This document shows positions 1-7,977 of a stretch of DNA of 64,000 bases, in pieces. Origin of the DNA: Micromonospora pattaloongensis (lineage in GTDB: Bacteria > Actinomycetota > Actinomycetes > Mycobacteriales > Micromonosporaceae); contig NZ_FNPH01000004.1 of the NCBI RefSeq assembly GCF_900107255.1, positions 62,001-126,000 of the forward strand, in the 5' to 3' direction. The position numbers and the translations under genes were made by a program. Below the pieces are notes generated by a model. That model saw only the letters and a program-made list of their open reading frames with translations, was not told where the DNA came from and made no database searches. Position 1 is the stretch's first letter, and each line of letters begins with the position of its first letter.

Positions 1-173
1 GGCGGGCGGGCATCCAGAACCCGGAGCGCAAGAACAAGGAACAGCTGCTACGGGAGATGGGGCAGGCGCCGCCGGAATCGACGCGACCGGGGCGCGGGAC
101 CGGCCCGGATGTGGCACCGCCTCCCGGCACCAGCCCGCAGGAGTGGAATCGGATCCCCGGCAACCAGTCCTGA
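1..173 (+). CDS. C-terminal end of a hypothetical protein (truncated by window edge)
   Basis: An open frame enters from the left edge (codons in phase with base 3) and stops at a TGA at 171-173. The visible 56 residues start with a charged helical stretch (NPERKNKEQLLREMG) and continue as a Pro/Gly-rich tail ending in EWNRIPGNQS. The residue composition looks like real protein, and the opposite strand offers only an Arg-rich shadow frame. I do not recognise the family. The function cannot be inferred because the N-terminal part lies outside the window. It is followed by a 138-base gap holding the promoter of the VOC gene. Confidence 0.5.
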   Translation, partial: RAGIQNPERKNKEQLLREMGQAPPESTRPGRGTGPDVAPPPGTSPQEWNRIPGNQS

Positions 174-265
174 CGCGGCGGCAGCCCCCCTTCCGCGGCC
201 GTGCCGCCATCCGGCGCGGCCGCCCCGCGGCGGGACCGGAGAAGCGGTCGTCGATCTCCTTACGA

Positions 266-278
266 CGTACAATGTACG
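266..278. promoter_or_regulatory. Short perfect inverted repeat upstream of the VOC gene
   Basis: CGTAC-AAT-GTACG is a perfect 5-bp inverted repeat with a 3-bp centre, 34 bases before the GTG start of the VOC gene. The TACAAT inside it could be a -10 hexamer, so a bound protein would block transcription. GTAC-type palindromes occur in operators of several one-component regulators. No regulator gene is adjacent, so the partner is unknown. Confidence 0.3.
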
Positions 279-311
279 GAGAAGTGTCGCCGACCCGCTC
301 CGGAGGCCCCC

Positions 312-698
312 GTGAAGATCACCTCATCGGCCGTGTCGCTCAACGTCGACGATGTCGAGGCGTCGACCCGGTTCCTGACCACGCACTTCGGTTTCCGGGC
401 GGAGATGGCCGCCGACGGGTTCGCGTCGCTGACCCGCGACGACGCCGGGATGAACGTCATCTACCTGCGGCGGGGGCTGAAGACGCTCCCCGACGACCAG
501 CGGGACGACCACGCCGACGGGGTGATCCTCGCGTTCGTCGTCGACGACCTCGAGGGCGAACTCGCGCGGCTGCGGTCCGAGGGCGTCCCCATCACCATGC
601 CGCTGACGGTGGAGGAGTGGGGAGAACGCGCGTTCCAGGTGACCGACCCGAACGGCGTGATCGTGCAACTCGTCGACTGGAAGGGCACGGCCGAGTGA
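312..698 (+). CDS. VOC (glyoxalase/bleomycin-resistance) superfamily protein
   Basis: A 128-residue single-module protein of the vicinal oxygen chelate fold, the usual size for the family. The N-terminal beta strand (SAVSLNVDDVEASTRFLTTH) and the C-terminal block with FQVTDPNGVIVQLVDW are the typical opening and closing signatures of glyoxalase-like domains. The substrate cannot be read from the sequence; members include lyases, dioxygenases and drug-binding resistance proteins. The GTG at 312 was chosen because the fold begins immediately after it; longer frames upstream add only Pro/Arg-rich sequence. No SD motif is obvious. It is monocistronic, with a metallophosphoesterase gene convergent on its 3' side. 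Confidence 0.85.
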   Translation: MKITSSAVSLNVDDVEASTRFLTTHFGFRAEMAADGFASLTRDDAGMNVIYLRRGLKTLPDDQRDDHADGVILAFVVDDLEGELARLRSEGVPITMPLTVEEWGERAFQVTDPNGVIVQLVDWKGTAE

Positions 699-740
699 CC
701 GCGGGCGCGTCGCGCGCGCCGGCGCGCCCCGCCCACCTGG

Positions 741-1520
741 TCAGGAGCCGCCGAGCAGGGCGGCCGCGTGGCTGACCGGGACGGTGTGCGTGACGCACTC
801 GGCGCCGGTCAGCGCGTGCAGCAGGAAGCCGGTCGGCTCGGCCAAGTAGCCCATCGCGCGGTCCGGGCGCATGCACAGGTCGCTCTGCCGGTACGTGCTG
901 GGCGCGACGGTGAGCGTGCTGCCGGCGAAGCCGGCGGTGACCGGCCGGTGCAGGTGGCCGGCGAGGACGCGCACCACCTGCGGGTGGCGGGCGACGACCT
1001 TGGCCAGCTCGTCGCCGTCGGTGAGCCGGATGGCGTCCAGGAACGGGATCCCGACCGGAATCGGCGGATGGTGCAGGCAGACGAAGACCGGCACGTCGGG
1101 GCGGCGCGCCAATGTCTCGTCGAGCCAGCCGAGCTGCTCGGCGCCGAGATGGCCGGCCGCGTCGCCGGGCTGCAGCGAGTCCAGCGCCACGATCGTGGCC
1201 CCCGGATGGTCCACCGCGTAGTAGGCGCACTCGGTGGCGGGCAGCAACGGGGTGTCGCCGAAGGCGTCCAGCAGCGACTCGCGGCCGTCGTGGTTGCCGG
1301 TCACCAGGTGCAGCGGCAGCGGGAAACGCCCGATCACCTCGCACAGCACCGCGTACTCGTCCGGCCGGGCGTGCTCCACCAGGTCACCGGTGATCACGAC
1401 GCAGTCCGGTCGCGGGTCCAGGGCCAGCACCCGGCAGAGCGCCCGGTGCAGTCCGGACGCGGGCTCGGCGGCGAGCGCGCCGGTGGTGATGTGCGGATCA
1501 CTGAGATGCGCGACGAGCAC
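741..1520 (-). CDS. Metallophosphoesterase, class III cyclic-nucleotide phosphodiesterase type (CpdA-like)
   Basis: 259 residues with all blocks of the calcineurin-like dinuclear metal site: DPH (residues 8-10), GD (45-46), GNHD (75-78), a LHHPP block around 149-153 and GHLH near 192. This spacing matches the class III 3',5'-cAMP phosphodiesterases (Rv0805/CpdA group), so hydrolysis of a cyclic nucleotide or another small phosphodiester in the cytoplasm is likely; specificity is inferred only. No signal peptide or membrane segment. It starts at an ATG 193 bases downstream of the stop of the small conserved gene on the same strand, with a strong hairpin between them, so it is probably transcribed separately. 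Convergent with the VOC gene. Confidence 0.85.
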   Translation of the reverse strand: MLVAHLSDPHITTGALAAEPASGLHRALCRVLALDPRPDCVVITGDLVEHARPDEYAVLCEVIGRFPLPLHLVTGNHDGRESLLDAFGDTPLLPATECAYYAVDHPGATIVALDSLQPGDAAGHLGAEQLGWLDETLARRPDVPVFVCLHHPPIPVGIPFLDAIRLTDGDELAKVVARHPQVVRVLAGHLHRPVTAGFAGSTLTVAPSTYRQSDLCMRPDRAMGYLAEPTGFLLHALTGAECVTHTVPVSHAAALLGGS

Positions 1521-1658
1521 GGCGACCTCCGCTTCCGGATCGCGACATCGTCACCGTACCGGGCATGCCGGGCGCTTTCCGGGGGAGTGCGCCGATCCCC
1601 GTCGCCGCGGCAACGTTTCCGTCCGCGCCCTGGCTCTGCCGACCGATCTTGACGGGTG

Positions 1659-1700
1659 TGGGTGCGTGTGTTGTCGCTGGAACGACAACACACGCACCCA
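1659..1700 (-). terminator. Strong hairpin, 18-bp perfect stem
   Basis: Arms 1659-1676 and 1683-1700 are perfectly complementary (TGGGTGCGTGTGTTGTCG on the + strand) around a 6-base loop. It lies 15 bases beyond the stop codon of the small minus-strand gene at 1715-1936 and before the metallophosphoesterase start, so it most likely ends that transcript. There is no clear U-tract, as is common for actinobacterial terminators. Confidence 0.75.
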
Positions 1701-1714
1701 TACCGGCAGCGACG

Positions 1715-1936
1715 TCAGCCGGGCTCCGTCTGGAGCCGCTTCTTGAGCATCTGCTTGCCCTGATCGCCGGCCTTCTGGCTGTTCTGCTGGATCTTGCGGA
1801 ACCAGTCGGCGAGTTCGGCGTCGCCCTCCTGCTCCGCATCCTTGATGTAGTGCTCCATCCGCCAGGCGTTCTCCAGCGACATGTGCAGAATGCTGACCAG
1901 GTCGTAGTTCTTGTCCTTGACCGGGCTCTGTGGCAT
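1715..1936 (-). CDS. Conserved small helical protein, unknown function
   Basis: 73 residues, beginning MPQSPVKDKNYDLVSILHMS. The DKNYDLV(S/L)I opening, the LENAWRMEHYIKDAE helix and the Gln/Lys-rich QQNSQKAGDQGKQML helix resemble a small, probably all-alpha family that is widespread in actinobacteria and other bacteria and has no assigned role. I recognise the pattern but know of no function. The ATG at 1936 is preceded by GGAGG at a good distance, so the much longer open frame upstream is not used. A strong hairpin follows the stop. Probably monocistronic and divergent from the ChaB-like gene. Confidence 0.75.
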   Translation of the reverse strand: MPQSPVKDKNYDLVSILHMSLENAWRMEHYIKDAEQEGDAELADWFRKIQQNSQKAGDQGKQMLKKRLQTEPG

Positions 1937-2134
1937 CGCGGACCTCCGCCGAGTTGTCGGTGTGCAGCCCGGATGCCCGCGATGCGGGCCGTTACGCCTC
2001 ACGGGGCCTTCCTGGCGCAGCGGCATTTCGTCGAGGGGCTCGCCACCTCGCCGGCGCAAGGGCTGAGGGCGCGGTTTGCCCGGATCGCCCAACGGGAACG
2101 TTTGCGCCCGTACGCGCTCGCGAAGGAGGAGACG

Positions 2135-2536
2135 ATGCCGGCCCGGAAGGAAATGCCCAGCACGCTGAAGCGCTCTCCGAAGAAGGCGCAGGACACCTGG
2201 GCCAAGGCGCACGATTCGGCCGTCGACTCGTACGGCGAGGGGGAGCGGGCGCACCGCACCGCCTTCTCCGCGGTCAAGCACTCGTTCGAGAAGGTCGGCG
2301 ACCACTGGGAGGCGAAGGGCAAGAAGGGCCCGAGCGACGCCCAGGCGGCCCGGGGCCGGCGGTCCAGGCCGACCGGGACCGCGGGCGGCGTCGACGCCAA
2401 CGCCACCAAGGAGCACCTGATGGACGTGGCCCGGAAGCTCGACGTGCGCGGCCGGTCGCGGATGACCAAGCCGGAGCTCGTCGACGCGATCCAGAAGGCC
2501 AACGAGCGCAGCACCCGCAAGGCGCGCGGCCGATGA
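2135..2536 (+). CDS. ChaB-like protein with C-terminal SAP/Rho-N-like domain
   Basis: 133 residues. Residues 1-60 match the ChaB pattern: MPSTLKRSPKKAQDTWAKAHDSAVDSYGEGERAHRTAFSAVKHSFEK, with the paired short helices and the conserved AxxxFxxxKxxFxK end. A linker rich in Gly/Arg follows, and the last 40 residues (KEHLMDVARKLDVRGRSRMTKPELVDAIQKAN) look like a SAP or Rho-N helix-extended-helix motif, which binds nucleic acid in other proteins. ChaB was first named a cation-transport regulator in E. coli; its real role in actinobacteria is unclear, and here the SAP-like tail suggests a nucleoid or RNA-linked role (inference). SD AAGGAGGA at 2123-2130. A perfect hairpin follows. Confidence 0.8.
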   Translation: MPARKEMPSTLKRSPKKAQDTWAKAHDSAVDSYGEGERAHRTAFSAVKHSFEKVGDHWEAKGKKGPSDAQAARGRRSRPTGTAGGVDANATKEHLMDVARKLDVRGRSRMTKPELVDAIQKANERSTRKARGR

Positions 2537-2594
2537 GCCGCCCGGTTCGTGACCCGGCCTAGGGGCCGACCGTCACCGATTCGCCGATCGCCGC

Positions 2595-2640
2595 CGAGGC
2601 GATACGCCGCGCGCGCGGCGTATCGCCTCGTTTGCTGTTT
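2595..2640 (+). terminator. Intrinsic terminator of the ChaB-like gene (36-bp perfect palindrome)
   Basis: 2595-2630 is a perfect 36-base palindrome (18-base arms beginning CGAGGCGATACGCCGCGC), followed by TTTGCTGTTTTC. It is 59 bases after the ChaB-like stop and about 35 bases before the SDR start, so it separates the two transcripts. Confidence 0.8.
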
Positions 2641-2665
2641 TCGGCGCCGGGGTACCGGCCCGACC

Positions 2666-3532
2666 ATGACTTCTCCCGAGCAGACGCCGCTGCCGGCGGC
2701 CCAGGAACAGCCCTATCCCGGTGACAGCGCAGAGATGCAGCCGCGTCCGCGCGACACGATGGCCGACTACGTCGGGCGTGGCCTGCTCCAGGGGCGACGG
2801 GCCCTGGTGACCGGCGGCGACTCCGGCATCGGCCGGGCGGTCGCGGTGGCGTTCGCCAAAGAGGGCGCCGACGTCGCGATCGCCTACCTCTGCGAGCACG
2901 ACGACGCCCGGCGCACCGCCGAGCTCGTCGAGGCGGCCGGACGGCGCTGCGTCCTGCTCCCCGGCGACCTCGCGGACCCGGGTCAGTGCCAGGAGGTCGT
3001 CTCGCGGACGGTCAGCGAGCTCGGCGGGCTCGACCTGCTGGTGAACAACGTCGCCTACCAGCGGAACGCCGACTCGCTGGAGGAGATCTCCGAGGAGCAG
3101 TGGCTGCACACGTTCGACGTGAACATCCACAGCTACTACCGGGTGACCAAGGCCGCCTTGGCGCACCTCCCCGAGGGCTCCGCGATCATCAACACGGCCT
3201 CGATCAACGGACTCAAGGGCAACAACCACCTGATCGACTACTCCGCGACCAAGGGCGCGATCATCGCGTTCACGTACTCGATCGCGCAGTCGCTGCTCAA
3301 GCGCAAGATCCGGGTCAACTGCGTCGCCCCCGGCCCGGTCTGGACCCCGCTGATCCCGGCCACCTTCCCGGCCGACAAGGTCAAGGGCTTCGGCGACCAC
3401 GTCCCGATGAAGCGCCCGGCGCAGCCCGACGAGATCGCCCCGTCGTACGTCTTCTTCGCCAGCGACCTGCTCTCGTCGTACTACACCGGCGAGGTGCTGG
3501 CCCCGATCGGCGGTCTCACCCTGCCGGGCTGA
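2666..3532 (+). CDS. Short-chain dehydrogenase/reductase (SDR), YhdF/glucose-1-dehydrogenase-like
   Basis: 288 residues with a 40-residue N-terminal extension (PYPGDSAEMQPRP type) that is characteristic of the SDR subgroup annotated in stress and general-metabolism genes of soil bacteria. TGGDSGIGRAVA is the NAD(P)-binding TGxxxGIG motif near residue 50; NNVAYQ replaces the NNAG block; catalytic Ser (TASINGL) and YSATK complete the Ser-Tyr-Lys triad. Cytoplasmic oxidoreductase; substrate unknown. The ATG at 2666 lacks a clear SD but gives the standard family start. It is separated from the gene before by a terminator and shares a bidirectional hairpin with the convergent DedA gene. Confidence 0.85.
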   Translation: MTSPEQTPLPAAQEQPYPGDSAEMQPRPRDTMADYVGRGLLQGRRALVTGGDSGIGRAVAVAFAKEGADVAIAYLCEHDDARRTAELVEAAGRRCVLLPGDLADPGQCQEVVSRTVSELGGLDLLVNNVAYQRNADSLEEISEEQWLHTFDVNIHSYYRVTKAALAHLPEGSAIINTASINGLKGNNHLIDYSATKGAIIAFTYSIAQSLLKRKIRVNCVAPGPVWTPLIPATFPADKVKGFGDHVPMKRPAQPDEIAPSYVFFASDLLSSYYTGEVLAPIGGLTLPG

Positions 3533-3542
3533 CCGGTGGTGG

Positions 3543-3578
3543 GGAAGGGTCGCTTTCCGTACGGGAAGCGACCCTTCC
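3543..3578. terminator. Bidirectional hairpin between SDR and DedA genes
   Basis: Arms 3543-3560 and 3561-3578 pair over 18 bases with one G-U-type mismatch (core CCGTACGG). The hairpin fills the whole gap between two convergent genes and touches the DedA stop codon, so it can serve both. Confidence 0.75.
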
Positions 3579-4183
3579 TAACGTCGTCCGCGGCGAGCGC
3601 GGATCCGCCAGATCAGCAGCGCGCCGGCGGCGATCACGACGGCGGTGAGTGCCGTGCCCCGCCCGACGAATTTCTCCACGGTCCGGTAGGAGTGACCCCC
3701 GAGATACCCGGCCAACACCGAACCGGCCCCCCAGATGAGACCGCCGGCGGCGTTGAACGCCAGGAACTTCGCGTACGGCATCGACGACGCGCCGGCCAGC
3801 GCGGGGATCACCGCCCGGAAGAACGCGGTGAACCGGCCGAGGAAGACCGCGGTCCCGCCCCGCCGCGCGAGCAGCTCCCTCGCCCGGTCCAGGCGTGCCT
3901 GGCGCGCACGCAATCGCCGGCTGGTCAGCAGCCGCGGGCCAAGGCGGCGGCCGATCTCGTAGCCGACGGTGTCGCCGACGATCGCCGCGGCGACCACGAG
4001 CGCGATCATCACGGGCAGCGACACGTGGCCGAGGCTGGCCGCCACGCCGCCGAGGATCGCGGCCGTCTCGCCGGGGAGCACGAACCCGAAGAAGAGCGCG
4101 TCCTCGACGAAGACGACCAGCGTGACCAGCGTGTAGACGAGGGCGCCCGGCAGCGTCAGCAGCCGGTCGAGCAAATCCTTCAC
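3578..4183 (-). CDS. DedA family (SNARE-associated/VTT domain) membrane protein
   Basis: 201 residues. Hydrophobic segments lie at about 15-37, 50-72, 120-145 and 175-195, with the family blocks FxGxxLPGE (FFGFVLPGETAAILGG), the GDxxGYxIGRxxG motif (GDTVGYEIGRRLG) and the re-entrant FLGRFTAFFRAVIPALAGASSMPY, which includes the conserved F/G-R-F-x-P-x-R region. DedA proteins act in the cytoplasmic membrane, are needed for envelope homeostasis, and some are undecaprenyl-phosphate or phospholipid flippases. GTG start at 4183 with GGAG upstream. Monocistronic; divergently placed relative to nothing else nearby. Confidence 0.9.
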   Translation of the reverse strand: MKDLLDRLLTLPGALVYTLVTLVVFVEDALFFGFVLPGETAAILGGVAASLGHVSLPVMIALVVAAAIVGDTVGYEIGRRLGPRLLTSRRLRARQARLDRARELLARRGGTAVFLGRFTAFFRAVIPALAGASSMPYAKFLAFNAAGGLIWGAGSVLAGYLGGHSYRTVEKFVGRGTALTAVVIAAGALLIWRIRARRGRR

Positions 4184-4384
4184 CGCGCCGCGCTCCGTCG
4201 CCGCCCGACGGGCGGGAAGCGATCGGTCGACAACCGGGGCACCTGTCCGTTCTACTACGCCGGTCCGTGCCGCACCCGTGGGTCACGGGTTCGGCCGTCG
4301 CGGGCCGGAGCCCGCACCGTCGCCCCCGAAGCGGCCACTCGTGGCGACGCGCAGGGCGAGCTGCCGTAGCCGGCGGTCGACACG

Positions 4385-4420
4385 GATGAGCGGGGCCGGC
4401 GTGCGCCGACCCCGCTCATC
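4385..4420 (-). terminator. Hairpin terminator of the PQQ-type dehydrogenase operon
   Basis: GATGAGCGGGG at 4385-4395 pairs perfectly with CCCCGCTCATC at 4410-4420, with an inner GGCG/CGCC stem. It is 10 bases past the stop codon of the dehydrogenase gene. Confidence 0.7.
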
Positions 4421-4429
4421 ACCGCACCA

Positions 4430-6526
4430 CTATCGGGCCGTCGGCCTCAGCACGACGGTGGCGGTGCCCGTCTGGGCCGGCGCCCCCGGCTCGGTCGGCG
4501 CGTCGGTGTACTCGGCGACGAAGACCGCGGACAGGTTGTCCGCCCCGCCGTGACCGCCCTCCAGGCTGGTGGTGATCGTGCCCGTGCATCCCGTGGCCGA
4601 CGAGATCGGGTGGCCGTGCTCGTTGTGGCCGAGGATGTAGGTCACCTTGACCCGCGCGCAGTCGACCGGCGCGTCGTCGGTGACCCGCACCTCGAACGGC
4701 ACCTGCTGGCCGAACTGGAACGCCTGGCCCGTGACGGGCCGGACGAACTCCACGGTCGGCGCGCCGGGCCCGACGACCAACCGCAGCGACGCCGAGGCGG
4801 AGCGCCCGGTCACGTCCGTGACCTTCACGGTCGGCAGGTACGAACCGTTCTCGGTGTAGGTGAAGGTCGGGTTGGCCTTCCGCGAGTCGACCTTGCCGTC
4901 GGCGTCGAAGTCCCAGGCGTAGCTGAGCGAGTCGCCGTCGGGGTCGGTGGTGCCGACGCTGGAGAACGAGACGGTCAGCGGCGCCGCGCCGGAGCCGGGG
5001 TTCGCGCTGATCTTCGGGATCGGCGTACGGTTGCCGCGCACGAAGTCGATCCGGGACAACTGGGCGTCGGGATTCTCCGCGAAGTAGCCGTCGCCGTACT
5101 CCAGCACATAGAGCGCCCCGTCCGGGCCGAACTCCATGTCCATCGGGTTGTCCACCACGATCGACGGGACCACCGGGCGGATGTCCCGCACCTGGTTCTG
5201 CCGGTCGAGGCGGAACTCCTTGATGTAGTCGCGCGTCCACTCGTAGAACAGCGGCACCCCGTCGTAGTAGGCGGGCCACTTCGTCGCGGACTTGTTGTTG
5301 CTGTCGAAGACGTACGCGGGGCCGGCCATCGGGCCGATGCCGCCGGTGCCGAGCCCGGGGAACTCCGCCGCCTCCCCGTACGGGTACCAGACCTCGGGCT
5401 GCTCGACGCGGGGCAGCCGCTTCAGCCCGGTGTTGTGCGGCGAGTCGTTGATCGGGGCGCGGCAGTCGAACGGCTCGCCGGACTCGCCGGTGGCGAAGTC
5501 GTAGTCGACGTACGGCATGTCCGGGGCGACGCAGTACGGCCAGCCGTAGTTCGCCGGGCGGTCGATGACCATCCAGCGACCGTGTCCGGCGGGACCGCGA
5601 TCGGGGTTGGCGGCGCTCGCGTCGGGGGAGTAGTCGGCCATGTAGACGTTGTCGGTGCGCCGGTCGACGGCGAACCGGAACGGGTTGCGCAGCCCCATCG
5701 CGTAGATCTCCGGCCGCGTGTACGCCTTGCCGACCGGGAAGAGGTTGCCCTCCGGGATGGTGTAGCCGCCGCCGGGCTTGACCCGGATGCGCAGCAGCTT
5801 GCCGCGCAGGTCGTTGGTGTTGCCCGAGCTGCGCTGGGCGTCGAACGCCGGGTTGCGGTCGGCCCGCTCGTCGATCGGGGTGTAGCCGCTGGAGTCGAAC
5901 GGGTTGGTGTCGTCGCCGGTGGAGAGGTAGAGGTTGCCCTGGCTGTCGAAGTCGATCTGGCCGCCGACGTGGCAGCAGATCCCCCGGTCCACCGGTACGT
6001 CGATGATGCGCTGCTCGGTGTCGAGCTTCAGGGTGTCGCCGGCGAGCTTGAACCGCGACAGCCGCAGGAACCCACGGAAGCGCTGCCAGTCCGCCTCGGT
6101 GCCGACGGTCGGCGCGTCGCCCTCGTTGACGCTCGGCGTGGCCGGGTCGTCGACGGGGGTGTTCAGCGGCGGCGAGTAGTAGAGGTAGACCCACTTGTTA
6201 CGGCTGAAGTCGGGGTCGATCGCGACGCCCTGCAGCCCCTCCTCGTCGTGCTCGTAGACGGGGACGTTGGCGGCGATCGTGTTCAGGCCGGTGCGGGGGT
6301 TGTGGATGCGCACCTCGCCGGTGCGTGCGGTGTGCAGAACCCGGTTGTCCGGCAGCACGGCGAGGCTGACCGGCTCGCCGGGGAAGTCGTTGAGGGTGAC
6401 CTTCTGGAAGCTGGTGTCCGGCGGCGGCGTTGCAGGTGCGGCCGTCGGCGCGGCGGTCGCGGACTGCGGCGCGCTGAGCCCGCCGAGCACCAGTGCCAGA
6501 GAGGCCAGTATGGCGCCCCTTCTCAT
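4430..6526 (-). CDS. Secreted PQQ-dependent sugar dehydrogenase-like protein with PKD domain
   Basis: 698 residues. A signal peptide (MRRGAILASLALVLGG, cut near ATAAP) precedes a glucose/sorbosone-dehydrogenase beta propeller at about 40-440: VSLAVLPDNRVLHTARTGEVR, HDEEGLQGVAIDPDF, CCHVGGQIDFD and the YLSTGDDTNP block are typical. A PKD domain (VSFSSVGTTDPDGDSLSYAWDFDADG) lies at about 475-560, and a beta-rich C-terminal region closes the protein. It should oxidise sugars or glycans outside the cell, or act as a PQQ-fold binding protein; PQQ genes are not in the window. ATG at 6526 with SD GGGAGGAAAT. The longer frame upstream is a shadow of the next gene. Second gene of an operon with the isomerase-like gene 32 bases upstream. 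Confidence 0.88.
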   Translation of the reverse strand: MRRGAILASLALVLGGLSAPQSATAAPTAAPATPPPDTSFQKVTLNDFPGEPVSLAVLPDNRVLHTARTGEVRIHNPRTGLNTIAANVPVYEHDEEGLQGVAIDPDFSRNKWVYLYYSPPLNTPVDDPATPSVNEGDAPTVGTEADWQRFRGFLRLSRFKLAGDTLKLDTEQRIIDVPVDRGICCHVGGQIDFDSQGNLYLSTGDDTNPFDSSGYTPIDERADRNPAFDAQRSSGNTNDLRGKLLRIRVKPGGGYTIPEGNLFPVGKAYTRPEIYAMGLRNPFRFAVDRRTDNVYMADYSPDASAANPDRGPAGHGRWMVIDRPANYGWPYCVAPDMPYVDYDFATGESGEPFDCRAPINDSPHNTGLKRLPRVEQPEVWYPYGEAAEFPGLGTGGIGPMAGPAYVFDSNNKSATKWPAYYDGVPLFYEWTRDYIKEFRLDRQNQVRDIRPVVPSIVVDNPMDMEFGPDGALYVLEYGDGYFAENPDAQLSRIDFVRGNRTPIPKISANPGSGAAPLTVSFSSVGTTDPDGDSLSYAWDFDADGKVDSRKANPTFTYTENGSYLPTVKVTDVTGRSASASLRLVVGPGAPTVEFVRPVTGQAFQFGQQVPFEVRVTDDAPVDCARVKVTYILGHNEHGHPISSATGCTGTITTSLEGGHGGADNLSAVFVAEYTDAPTEPGAPAQTGTATVVLRPTAR

Positions 6527-6558
6527 CTGCGATTTCCTCCCTTGGTCGTGGACAACGG

Positions 6559-7524
6559 TCAGAAGCGAAGGGACGTGAGGTAGTCGTACCCGACGCGTGC
6601 GGTGCTCAGCGCGTCCGCCGGGGTGCGCGGCGGCGTGCCCGCGTCGTCCCGCTCCACGATGTACTCGTCCAGGCCGGCGGCCTGCGCGTGTGCGAAGATG
6701 CGGCCGAAGTCGATGAGCCCGCGGCCGAGGTCGTCGAAGCCGGCGTTGACGTTCATGTCCTTGACGTGCACCTGCTTGATCCGGCCGCGGTGCTGGTGGA
6801 TCACGTCGACCGGGTCGTGCGCCCCGCGGATCGCCCAGAACAGGTCGAGTTCGAAGTGGACCAGTCGGGGATCGGTCTCGGCGGTGAGGATGTCGAACCC
6901 GGTGCGGCGCTCGCCGTTGAGCGGGACGAATTCCAACTGGTGGTTGTGGTAGCCGAACTGGATGCCGGCGCGGCGGGCCAGCGCCCCCGCGCGGTTGAGG
7001 TCCCGGGCGAGAGCCCGGTAGCGGGCGGGGTCCCGGATCGGCTCGCCGTTTGCGTCGAGGCCGAACCACGGGTGCACCAGGTAGCGGCAGCCGACGGTGC
7101 GGGCGTCGGCGAGCGCCGTCTGCCAGGCGGCGTCGTCGAACGGCTGCGGGATGCTGGCGTGACCAGAGGTGGCGCGCAGCCCGGCGGCGTCGAGCGCCGC
7201 CCGGAACTGGGCCGCGGTGCGACCCACGAAGCCGGCGTGCTCCACGCGGGTGTAACCGATGCGCCGCAGCGCGGCGAGGGTGCCGGGCAGGTCGATCGCG
7301 AGCTGGTCGCGCAGCGTGTAGAGCTGGATGCTGATCCGGTCGGTCGGGACCCTCCGGCGGCCGTGGTCCGAGTGGCCCGTCGCGGCCGGCGCGGCTTCGG
7401 CCGGCCCGGACAACAACTGCCCGGCGCCGAGCGCGGCGGCGCCGACGGTCGCGGCGCGGAAGATCCCGCGGCGACTCAGGGACGGGTCCGTCTGCGGCGG
7501 TCGGCCGTGGTCGTCGTGCTCCAT
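6559..7524 (-). CDS. Tat-exported sugar phosphate isomerase/epimerase-like TIM-barrel protein
   Basis: 321 residues. The N-terminus carries a twin-arginine signal (SLSRRGIFRAATVGAAALGAGQL). The rest is an AP-endonuclease-2/xylose-isomerase-like TIM barrel: ISIQLYTLRDQL at strand 1, RVEHAGFVGR, FGYHNHQLEF, HFELDLFWAI and HVKD carry His, Glu and Asp residues of the usual metal site. Such proteins are often found with secreted PQQ-type dehydrogenases and ThuA-like proteins in carbohydrate loci of actinobacteria. ATG at 7524 with SD AAGGAGG. First gene of the two-gene operon. Export of a fold that is normally cytoplasmic suggests action on extracellular sugars; the substrate is not known. Confidence 0.87.
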   Translation of the reverse strand: MEHDDHGRPPQTDPSLSRRGIFRAATVGAAALGAGQLLSGPAEAAPAATGHSDHGRRRVPTDRISIQLYTLRDQLAIDLPGTLAALRRIGYTRVEHAGFVGRTAAQFRAALDAAGLRATSGHASIPQPFDDAAWQTALADARTVGCRYLVHPWFGLDANGEPIRDPARYRALARDLNRAGALARRAGIQFGYHNHQLEFVPLNGERRTGFDILTAETDPRLVHFELDLFWAIRGAHDPVDVIHQHRGRIKQVHVKDMNVNAGFDDLGRGLIDFGRIFAHAQAAGLDEYIVERDDAGTPPRTPADALSTARVGYDYLTSLRF

Positions 7525-7977
7525 GCTGAGGTGCCTCCTTACGCGTGACAGGGTCGGCGTGAGCGGCTGGTCGACGCCCGGATGGCGGCCGGGCGGGCGA
7601 CCGGCGACACTGCCCAGGGGTGGGCGTTGGCGCGAGCCATGGGGATGCGGAGGTACGCGAGCGGGTACTTCGGGTCGTGCCAGAACGAAGTCCGGCTCTG
7701 CAGATAAAAGATCCGGCAATGTAAACGGTTCGATGGCGAGAGCTAGGTTACGCGTTCTTGTCGACCATGCAAAGACCCCGTTTCAGCGACGAAAGTCGTG
7801 CCCGCTGTCGCCGAAAGTCCGGCGGTCTGCTGTGATTGCAAGGTCATCGAGGGCTAGGGTGGGCTCGACAGCCGGTTCGCGACAGGCGCGGCGACTCGGC
7901 CTGCTGAACGATGGCGGCGAGGCGTGCCGGACCGCCGAACTGCCGCACCGGGCGTCGGATGGGACGGGAGCGGGCGG
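7525..7977. other. 453-base gap between divergent genes; no gene seen
   Basis: The gap holds the promoter of the isomerase/dehydrogenase operon and of the chagasin-type gene. Open frames here are Arg/Pro-rich shadows with no homology-like pattern. The only locally AT-rich stretch is 7705-7760, containing ATGTAAACGGTT (7719-7730), which resembles half of a LacI/GalR-family operator and lies about 190 bases upstream of the isomerase start. I could not assign -35/-10 boxes with confidence. Confidence 0.4.

Noticed and set aside
4550-6583. 677-codon open frame on the + strand opposite the PQQ-type dehydrogenase
   Set aside because: Composition is Arg/Val/Gly-rich without family patterns, and the minus-strand frame encodes clear signal peptide, beta-propeller and PKD motifs with an SD. 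It is a high-GC shadow frame.
6527-7069. Extension of the PQQ-type dehydrogenase frame upstream to 7069
   Set aside because: The added part overlaps the isomerase-like gene and is low complexity; the ATG at 6526 has an SD and a signal peptide directly after it.
7719-7730. LacI/GalR-like half operator ATGTAAACGGTT upstream of the secreted sugar-enzyme operon
   Set aside because: Only one half matches a LacI-family dyad, no second half is clear and no LacI-type gene is present, so I list it only in the gap description.
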